A stretch of 64,000 bases of DNA. It comes from Cladorhizidae sp. MBARI D1340-BT2. Taxonomy: Eukaryota; Porifera; Demospongiae; Poecilosclerida; Cladorhizidae. The notes beneath the pieces were generated by a model. That model made no database searches. It was not told the DNA's origin and saw only the letters and a program-made list of their open reading frames with translations. Both the position numbers and the translations under genes were made by a program. Location of the stretch: positions 6,737,173 through 6,801,172 of the forward strand of contig JAQNBH010000004.1 of NCBI GenBank assembly GCA_028752905.1, in the 5' to 3' direction. Shown one piece after another: positions 56,973 to 64,000 of this stretch (within the stretch, counting starts at the first letter, position 1; each line of letters opens with the position of its first letter).

Positions 56973-57142
56973 TGTAGTGTTTTTTGTGTGTGTTAATTAA
57001 TCACATATTATTCAGTGCACTTTAATGATACAGTCACTATTGAATTTTGGATGTGTTACTTCACACTTTGGACTTGTCACTTTTGAAATCAATCAATATG
57101 GAATAAGATTGTTGCAACTTTTAAGGGAACATGAACACTACA
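56973..57142 (+). repeat. Gypsy-3 LTR between units B and C
   Basis: 170 bp, TGTAGTG to CACTACA, after TTAGTGGGGAGGAA. Nearly identical to 40727-40897, differing by a few bases including the length of the T-run. Confidence 0.8.
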
Positions 57143-57159
57143 CTACACCTTGTCAGGAG

Positions 57160-58671
57160 GAAGCTAGGTCTATGGGTGGGTACTGGTGGTGCCTCACCTT
57201 TAAGCCCAGGCTCGATTAAACTTATACCAACTCAAAATGCCTGTACGACAATATGTTCTGTATATAGTGTGATAAAAAAATTCGCTTTCACTTCACAAAT
57301 CATCCCCTCTATCGTTATTTCTAACTCCTCCCCCATAGTAGGTTTGCGTTTTAACTATAGACACGTGACAAATACCCATAGAGCCACCCAAAGTTACACA
57401 CTTGCCATCGTCATCAACAGCATCTTTTTATTACTTGTCTCAAAATGCTTTAAAAGGCACTTACTAATGTGATTTACCATCCGTATTTCAACACTATATA
57501 GGACCATAAGGCTTGAAATCCAACAACCGTTTATATCCCTACACTAATTATGTGTGTTCCTAAAAGCTTAAGTCTTTCCACTGAACACTCAAAATGTTTT
57601 GTTTTTTGTCCTACAACTTCCATGGAACCAGTAGAGCCTTCAAAATTGGCTCCACAATTTACCTTGTGACCCTCAACTAACTTGCCTCTGTCTCTTCAGA
57701 TATTTGCGCGCAAGCTTGACAGAACTTAGACATAAGATAATAATCTAAAACTTCTCCAGTGTCCCAAGACATCACACCAAGCCGTAATTTGATTTGTGGC
57801 CTCGTCTATATGCCACATGCTGTCAACAGTAACACTAAACATCAATAACGTCCTCAGGCCCAACCCCATTAAAATTATGTAACCGATGAGTGGCATCCAA
57901 CATAATACTCTGTTACTCCATTTGCATCACTCCCTATTGATTTAGTATATAGTGTAACTAAGGGGGCATGACTGCGGTGATGTCTTCAGACCAGAATGAA
58001 TAAAGTGAGCAGCCAGTACTGACTGGATGTTTAAAGAATGGGCTTCCTCAGATACAGGGTTTGAGATGTCTTCAGTGTGCCATGCAGCACATGGTGTCAC
58101 TCAGAGTTTGAGATGTCTTGAGTGTTAGCACAATTTGAACAAAAAGTAAAAATATAAGACACTATGCCTGCCCTATGGGAAACTTTTCCCTTCAGTTGTA
58201 AGGGAGCCTGGCTACCACATTGAATACAATTATTACACCTTTCTATATATGACCGGTTTAAGTTTATCTAAGTTTATTAAACAATTACCCTTACCCAGTT
58301 CTCCCACAACATCCCTAGAGTGTGAAGAGATAGAGCCAGTAGATCCAAAAACCCACAGAAGAAGCTGAATGGTCAAGAGAGCCAACCTCTTTCTGGTCAG
58401 GGGCACCACTGGAACTGGCCTCTCTTCAGACATTATTTCAAGGTTAGTGAAGGTTAACAGAAGGCGCTACCTCACCTTCAGGATCCAAGAGACCCACTAA
58501 CAGAGGAAGGAAACAGCAAGTAACTTTTTAGTACCGACTAAACTTGCCTGATGTGGCTGCTGTACTAGGCTCAACAACAACCGCCTGCTGGGCTTTCTTC
58601 TTCTTGTCCTTCTCACTCTTCTTAAATACATAGCATTTCTTGTTAAAATATTTGTCCTTTCTCTTCCCCAT
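57160..58671 (-). pseudogene. Mutator-like transposase, copy C
   Basis: First exon from the ATG at 58671: MGKRKDKYFNKKCYVFKKSE, then KDKKKKAQQAVVVEPSTAAT, the best-preserved N-terminus in the window. Next come MSEERPVPVVPLTRKRLALL and ELGKGNCLINLDKLKPVIY (58233-58433). The catalytic parts near 57640-57930 are decayed, with deletions against copy D. It ends just after the LTR. Confidence 0.65.
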
Positions 58672-58804
58672 AACTCTACAGTGCGATATTTTCAAGCAAT
58701 TCTGGGTAACTGACATTTAAAAAAATGTGATCTAAGAACGTGCTCGCCTTTCAGTACTCCCCCTCCCCTCTTCCCTGGTCAACAATATGAAAGAAGTATA
58801 CAAC

Positions 58805-58810
58805 TTTATT
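58805..58810 (-). promoter_or_regulatory. Polyadenylation signal of glycosyltransferase copy C
   Basis: AATAAA on the minus strand, 28 nt downstream of the TGA stop. Unit B has the same hexamer near 42520-42525, while in unit A the matching stretch reads ACAATTTAGT and the hexamer is lost. Confidence 0.5.
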
Positions 58811-58837
58811 TAGTAATTAGCAATCTCGACATGACAA

Positions 58838-60139
58838 TCAGGAACACTGATCTATCAATTTCAAAGTCCTGCTTCCACCATACTTTCCACACAGCAACCC
58901 AGCTGTACTTGAAAACCCACTCTGCCCCCTCACCAAGATTTTCCCTTGTGCAATAAGCAAGAACTCGACCCACACCACAATGAACCCTTCTTTCTCCTCC
59001 GCTGACAGAGGATGTGGCTTCCTTTTCAACTTGTCCACGTGGATTATACCATCATTCAGGGTACGAATCCTAGATCCATATTTGTTCAAGGCCATTTGCT
59101 TTACCTGGTTACTGTCTGTAGCTAGAAAAATACAAGTCTTGTTCTTGCCAGACAGCTCATCTGCAGTGTTTATTGCACATTGAAGTGCCTGTTTCCACTC
59201 TGATTCATTCCGCAGCAAGTATAATACTCCTTCATTTTGTGGCATTTTTACAAAACCAGTTCTCACATGAATAGCCACATATGGCAAGTGGTTCAGGCCG
59301 AGCATCTCTGCAGCTGCAGACATCCGTTCAAGCACCACATCATCTAGCTTGAATAAGTAGCGGAACGCAATACCAATCATTTCATTCAGTTTATTGTAGG
59401 GCAAATTAAAAAATCCATGCAGTTGCATCGTATCCATTAACCACTTAGGATTATTTCCATTTCTCTTTGGATCCAGTAATGAATTTGGCTGCACGTTTGT
59501 AGAAAGAATAACATTTGTCTCATTGCTATCAATGGTCCTCATGCAATCCTTGATAACCGCTTTAGTCTTGTCAGTTTTCAGAGTAGTGGTCATGAATGTG
59601 AAGTGATTTGCACCAATGAAATCATCAGATTCACTTGCATTCAAGTGGTTACTGACCGTCTTGTCCTTCCAATTTATTATGTGTGGATGGAGAAAATCAC
59701 CTTCCGAATGAGTCGGCCAGACTATGATTAGCCTGCGTCTGCTAAGCATGGCAAGGAGGAGGACATAAGTAATGCTCCGAATCCGATCCCCTAGTCCACC
59801 ACAACTCATGAAACTACTACACCACCACACCAGTGTCCTCCCGGAAGGTGACTTCCTCATGGTATCATGGAAAGATGCATAGTTTTCCAAGGTCTTGAGA
59901 AATCTTTCGTAGTTCTTTAATTGCAACTCAACTTCTGAGGTCGGACATTTCAAAGGGATCCCACTCAGCAGATGATCTTGAAAGGACCAGGAGCTCGGAC
60001 TTGTTAAATTTTGCGGGGATATTTGAAAGTTCTGGGAATCCGTCTTTGTATATCGATTCTGGAAGAAGAAGACATATACGCAGATAAAATATACGAACAC
60101 TAACAGCGATAGAAAAATGAGATTATTTCTCACAACCAT
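58838..60139 (-). CDS. Fucosyltransferase-like type II membrane glycosyltransferase, copy C (intact)
   Basis: 433 residues, uninterrupted and without introns. The start is the ATG at 60139, shared in position with copies A and B; the frame stays open further upstream but is not conserved there. A short cytoplasmic start is followed by one membrane helix (about residues 6-27, NLIFLSLLVFVYFICVYVFF), giving a Golgi-type type II topology. The catalytic region has CGGLGDRIRSI (about 112-122), SRRRLIIVW, YVAIHVRTGF (about 285-294), TCIFLATDSNQVK and a C-terminal ILVRGQSGFSS, all in the pattern of GDP-fucose-dependent transferases of the GT11/GT23/GT37 kind. Donor and acceptor are not determinable. 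A polyadenylation signal AATAAA (minus) lies at 58805-58810, 28 nt past the stop. It is the only copy of four that is full length and open. Confidence 0.8.
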   Translation of the reverse strand: MVVRNNLIFLSLLVFVYFICVYVFFFQNRYTKTDSQNFQISPQNLTSPSSWSFQDHLLSGIPLKCPTSEVELQLKNYERFLKTLENYASFHDTMRKSPSGRTLVWWCSSFMSCGGLGDRIRSITYVLLLAMLSRRRLIIVWPTHSEGDFLHPHIINWKDKTVSNHLNASESDDFIGANHFTFMTTTLKTDKTKAVIKDCMRTIDSNETNVILSTNVQPNSLLDPKRNGNNPKWLMDTMQLHGFFNLPYNKLNEMIGIAFRYLFKLDDVVLERMSAAAEMLGLNHLPYVAIHVRTGFVKMPQNEGVLYLLRNESEWKQALQCAINTADELSGKNKTCIFLATDSNQVKQMALNKYGSRIRTLNDGIIHVDKLKRKPHPLSAEEKEGFIVVWVEFLLIAQGKILVRGQSGFSSTAGLLCGKYGGSRTLKLIDQCS

Positions 60140-60717
60140 CCTTGCTAATATTGAGGACTCTGTCCTGCGTCTCGCTATATTTATGCAAATCCCACGCTTG
60201 CCACTCGTGCTGCGCAACCACCCACGCTGGCCAGAAAACCAGCGCGTAGCCCCAAAGCTGGGACGGATGTAATGATACCATTTACCTATGGTGGTGATCC
60301 AACAAACTACTTGATTTAATCTCAGAAGTTGATATTTGAATTTTTAGGTCAGTCACGCGAACAGGGAACGCAGTGGTATTCGGAAGAGCAGCATCAGTTT
60401 TATTGTCATTGATATGTAAATAATTCACCACCTGCTTGTGGTGGTTTTCCCACAGCTTTACTGGTTCAGATTGTGCTTGTCATATGGACATAAATTAGTG
60501 AATGCCAATGATTTCATAAGCCTCCAATGTATAGTCTATATTCTCCACAACAAATTAGGTCCACATAAACATTCGCTTTACTGATTTAGGTCCCAGTTTG
60601 TGTTGTTCCATTATTTTATAGAGCTTGGCAGATTTCTTTCAAGTGAAATAATTTTTTAGGTGTCTTGTTATACAATAATGTACCTGGCACAACTTGTCAT
60701 GGCTATTTTGTCTATAG

Positions 60718-60909
60718 GTGGAAGAATGTACTACACATAACCAGCAAAAAACCCATCACAATGAGAAGTTTCAACGCTTGGTCCTATTCTTAATCGATCA
60801 GCAGCAGAAGGTATTGCGTGAAGCCCATGACATCAATGGTGCACATCAAGGCCAGGGCACGTCTTACACAGGACTATTATTGGACCACTATGGCAAAGAA
60901 AGTTTATAG
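60718..60909 (+). pseudogene. Integrase zinc-finger (H2C2-like) fragment, unit C
   Basis: QQKVLREAHDINGAHQGQGT then YTGLLLDHYGKESL, the clearest copy of this retroelement integrase fragment. No catalytic core follows. The sequence 60910-61285 has no recognised gene. Confidence 0.45.
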
Positions 60910-61284
60910 TTGGGTAAGTATTGTTTGATAAGCTGGGATCTATATGGTCCTGTTTTTTGTTAAGTGCCTGATACATCATTAAGCTCACCTCCCTGCTCAC
61001 CCAAAGCCCACCCTCCTGTCCCTCCACACTTGATCCTTCTCCATGATGGTCACCAAATCTCCGTGCATATGTACTGTTCAGTGTGTGCTCGGCCAGAACT
61101 CCTGAAGGTTGGGAGGCTAATTCTCTAGCTCTCATGCACACAGGTACAGAAACTGTAGACAAACGAATAAAATATTATGCATGTGCTCTGTACCCTCGCT
61201 GGTATGTGGTTGCTGAGTTTTAAGTGCCCATTCTGTTGCTGACTGATATAATAAGTGGCCCAGCTTGACAAGTGGTTGTTTTAT

Positions 61285-61420
61285 GGCATGCAGCTTTCCT
61301 GGCTTGTCACTGCATGCAGCTGTCCATGGCTTATCACTGCATGCAGCTGTCCATGGCTTGTCACTTCATGCAGCTGTCCATGGCTTGTCACTGCATGCAG
61401 CTGTCCATGGCTTGTCACTG
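61285..61420. repeat. 27-bp minisatellite, unit C
   Basis: About five copies of the unit that numbers about 25 in A and 18 in B. Beyond it, 61421-62380 matches the gene-free spacer of A and B. Confidence 0.95.
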
Positions 61421-62511
61421 CTACAACAAAATGATCCTCAAAGCAGGGGATCTCTTATGACTAAACTTGCAAGGTGCTTCATCACTTTTTTTGAAATATA
61501 TAAAAATATTTGTAAAATAGTTGCATGTGTGGTTAAGGTTGGTCTAATTGAGGCTGTTGGGATGGAAGGACTAATAGTAAGATTAGGCTTCGTAGGAAAT
61601 TGATAGTGTCAAGTGTTCTCGGAGCAGACACAAGGACAATTAGTGCGGGCAATCTGTGAATTGTTCAAATCCAGGTTTTGTAATATATCAAAATGTTGCC
61701 TCATAAAACTACAGTCATTTTATTGTGTTTTTAGCTATCCACTTGTCAGCGGTGCCAAAAGATGGAGAAGATTAATACCATTGTGCATCCTACCAAAGGA
61801 GGTCACTGATTTTATACTGCAATGTCTCATGCAAATCTCATGAACATATACGCTTAAACTCCCTTCATCCATGTCTGGAATATCTGTCTACTAGGTACCC
61901 GCACAATACACAATCAAGTCATGTGTATCACGTGGTCCTCCAACAAATCTTGTGAAGAAATAGCAGCTCGGATGAGACAGGAATCACTGAGGCAAACACC
62001 ATCATTTCTAACTGTGTTTATGTTGTTTTCAGTCAGTACATGTGCAGCATGTACATATACACTGCATTTTCAGCATGTACATGTACACTGCATGTACAAA
62101 ATTCAAGGCAAATCATCAATATTGGGGAAAATGTGGGGGTGAACCCAGATGTGGCTGTTTCTGAGTTATGGACAAATAACTGTTTTTTTGTTGTATTTGT
62201 ATTAAAGATGGGAGACTCTGGGCATTGGCCCACTTGCAGCTAAATAGTACAGGCATTTTAGTCTCAGAAATATGTTCTTTAAAACGTATCAAAAGTCTTA
62301 AGTAATCCAAGTGGTGGAAAGTAATCAAAATACTGAAATCGGTGATGCCATAATTTTCCATTGTTAAAAACTGGATTTATATATTTATATAAAAGTATAC
62401 TAACATACTGATGTTGCTTTAAAATACCATTTTAGGGGGGGGGGGGGAAAGAAATTATTTTCCGATTTTCTTTTTCAATTTGTGTGAGGTTCACCCCTTT
62501 TTTCTCACAAA

Positions 62512-63306
62512 ATGCCTGAATTTCCTTTTGCACATGCACTGTATAAACTGCATCCACCTGCGTGTTTGTGGGCAGTTACTGAACCCTTTGTGTGGACATT
62601 AGACAAGAAGACATGGATAAATCACCATCACCATATTCTTTCTACAAACGTGCAGCCTAATTCAATACTGGATCCAAAGAGAAATGGAAATAATCCTAAG
62701 TGGTTATTAGATACGATGCAACTGCATGGATTTTTTAATTTGCCCTACAATAAACCGAATGAAATGATTGGTATTGCGTTCCGCTACTTATTCAAGCTAG
62801 ATGATGTGGTGCTTGAACGGATGTCTGCAGCTGCAGAGATGCTCGGCCTGAACCACTTGCCATATGTGGCTATTCATGTGAGAACTGGTTTTGCAAAAAT
62901 GCCACAAGATGAAGGAGTAGTATACTTGCTGCGGAAAGAATCAGAGTGGAAACAGGCACTTGACTGTGCAATAAACACTGCAGATGAGCTGTCTGGCAAG
63001 AACAGGACTTGTATTTTTCTAGCTACAGACAGTAACCAGGTAAAGCAAATCGCCTTGAACAAATATGGATCAAGGATTCGTACCCTGAATGATGTTATAA
63101 TCCACGTGGGCAAGTTGAAGAGGAAGCCACATCCTCTGTCAGCGGAGGAGAAAGAAGGTTTCATTGTGGTGTGGGTCGAGTTCTTGCTTATTGCACAAGG
63201 GAAAATCTTGGTGAGGGGGCCGAGTGGGTTTTCAAGTGCAGCTTGTTTGCTGTGTGGAAAGTATGGTGGAAGCAGGACTTTGAAATTGATAGGTCAGTGT
63301 TCCTGA
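62512..63306 (+). CDS. Chimeric ORF with fucosyltransferase-like C-terminus, copy E
   Basis: 264 residues. The first 40 or so (MPEFPFAHALYKLHPPACLW ... INHHHH) come from inverted spacer sequence unrelated to the enzyme. From about residue 42 (ILSTNVQPNSILDPKRNGNN) it follows the intact copy to the same end (LIGQCS). It keeps YVAIHVRTGF, TCIFLATDSNQVK and VRGPSGFSS but lacks the membrane anchor and the CGGLGDR region, so an active Golgi enzyme is unlikely. Whether it is expressed is unknown. It lies in opposite orientation to copies A-C. Confidence 0.6.
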   Translation: MPEFPFAHALYKLHPPACLWAVTEPFVWTLDKKTWINHHHHILSTNVQPNSILDPKRNGNNPKWLLDTMQLHGFFNLPYNKPNEMIGIAFRYLFKLDDVVLERMSAAAEMLGLNHLPYVAIHVRTGFAKMPQDEGVVYLLRKESEWKQALDCAINTADELSGKNRTCIFLATDSNQVKQIALNKYGSRIRTLNDVIIHVGKLKRKPHPLSAEEKEGFIVVWVEFLLIAQGKILVRGPSGFSSAACLLCGKYGGSRTLKLIGQCS

Positions 63307-63483
63307 TTGTCATGTCGAGATTGCTAATACTAAATAAAGTTGTTACTTCTTTCATATTGCTGACCAGGGAAGCGGGGAGGGTGAGTACTGTGCAACCAGA
63401 AAGGCGAGCACATTCTTTAGATCATGTTTTTTTTTGAAATGTCAGTTCCCCAGAATTGCTTGAAAGTTTCGCACTGTAGAGTT

Positions 63484-64000
63484 ATGGAAGAGAAAGGAGA
63501 AATATTTTAACAAGAAATGCCACGTATTTAAGATGGGTGAGAAGGAAGGACTAGAAGAAGAAAGCCTAGCAGGCGGTTGTTGTTGAGCCTAGTACAGCAG
63601 CCACGTCAGTGTTCTATCTCGGTACTAAAAAGTTACTTTTGTTTCCTTCCTCTATTAGTGGGTTTCTTGGATCCTGAAGGTGAAGGTAGCACCTTCTGTG
63701 AACCTTCACTAACCTTGCAATCATGTCTGAAGAGGGGCCAGTTCCAGTGGTGGTCCTGACCAGAAAGAAGTTGGCTCTCTTGACCATTCAGCTTCTTCTA
63801 TGGGTTTTGCTACTGGATCTACCTCTTCATACTCTAGGGGTGTTGTGGGAGAACTGGGTAAGGGTATTGGTTTAATAAACTACTTAGATAAACTTAAACA
63901 GGTCATATATAGAAAAGAGTAATAAGTGTATTCAATGTGGTAGCCAGGCTCCCTTACAACTGAAGGAAAATTTTTCCCGTAGGGCAGGCATGGTGTCTTA
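63484..64000 (+). pseudogene. Mutator-like transposase, copy E (start)
   Basis: Plus-strand counterpart of copies A-D, following the glycosyltransferase segment as in the units. The first exon frame breaks soon after the ATG (MEEKGEIF, stop), as in copy A. Later fragments include SEEGPVPVVVLTRKKLALL near 63725-63785 and, near 63860-63960, VVGELGKGIGLIN and a CIQCGSQ motif. Cut by the window end. Confidence 0.6.

Larger units (their letters stand above)
40898..57142. repeat. Tandem segmental duplication, unit B
   Basis: Colinear with unit A but 1.5 kb longer. Private or retained features: a piggyBac insertion (44354-45075), retention of Gypsy-3 RNase H (49080-49960), retention of about 180 bp of hAT near 53430-53610, and a small tandem duplication in the pogo-like gene. 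It ends in the LTR at 56973-57142. Confidence 0.9.
57143..62380. repeat. Tandem segmental duplication, partial unit C
   Basis: Colinear with the first 6 kb of A and B, up to the sequence matching 32040 (TTTTCCATTGTTAAAAACTG). There it breaks off and an inverted copy starts about 20 bp later. It contains the only open fucosyltransferase-like gene and the shortest 27-bp array. Confidence 0.88.
62402..64000. repeat. Inverted partial unit E
   Basis: Reverse-complement copy of parts of the unit. 62402-62620 matches 32235-32040 inverted (with a 13-G run at 62435-62447). Then, after a jump that skips about 3.6 kb, 62633 onward matches the fucosyltransferase-like gene and the Mutator-like transposase in plus orientation to the window end. 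Confidence 0.85.

Overview
The window is eukaryotic, almost certainly from an invertebrate animal. The evidence is GT-AG introns, animal-type DNA transposons (hAT/ZBED, hAT/ZMYM, piggyBac, pogo-like, Mutator-like), Ty3/gypsy LTR elements, long (ATT)n microsatellites, minisatellites, and a type II membrane glycosyltransferase gene. The mix recalls sponge or cnidarian genomes, but the species cannot be fixed from this sequence. No rRNA, complete tRNA, CRISPR or prokaryotic gene was seen. Apart from the glycosyltransferase copies, nearly all recognisable coding sequence belongs to mobile elements.

Left part (1-7.6 kb): a ZBED/GTF2IRD2-like hAT transposon on the minus strand is cut in two by a degenerate GC-rich gypsy element (Gypsy-1, 554-6065) with a clear 5-bp target duplication. 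7.6-12.3 kb holds a faint retroelement remnant, then repeats: a CACTC-rich minisatellite, two long (ATT)n tracts each followed by the same 54-bp TATA-containing module, a 42-bp minisatellite, a CCCTAA-containing degenerate array, a 59-bp array and the start of a second 42-bp array. That second array is split by a young gypsy element (Gypsy-2, 12330-17753). Gypsy-2 has 376-bp LTRs differing at two positions, a tRNA-Ser-type primer site, and a textbook -1 frameshift signal between gag and pol.

19-26 kb: a fragment of a third gypsy family (Gypsy-3), a truncated pogo-like exon entered by a foldback element, an internally deleted piggyBac bounded by TTAA, and a separate Mutator-like transposase copy.

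26-64 kb is one segment repeated in tandem: unit A (26.17-40.90 kb), unit B (40.90-57.14 kb), a partial unit C (57.14-62.38 kb), then an inverted partial copy E (62.40-64.0 kb). In order, each full unit holds a Mutator-like transposase (-), a fucosyltransferase-like gene (-), an integrase zinc-finger fragment, a 27-bp minisatellite, a CXC-domain ORF (-), Gypsy-3 pol (+), a foldback arm, a retroelement C-terminal fragment (-), a ZMYM-type hAT (+), the other foldback arm, a pogo-like transposase (+), Gypsy-3 integrase (+) and a 170-bp Gypsy-3 LTR. Insertions private to one unit (a LINE tail in A, a piggyBac in B) show that transposition went on after duplication. Only unit C keeps the glycosyltransferase open (58838-60139); copies A and B are broken, and E is a truncated chimera in inverted orientation.
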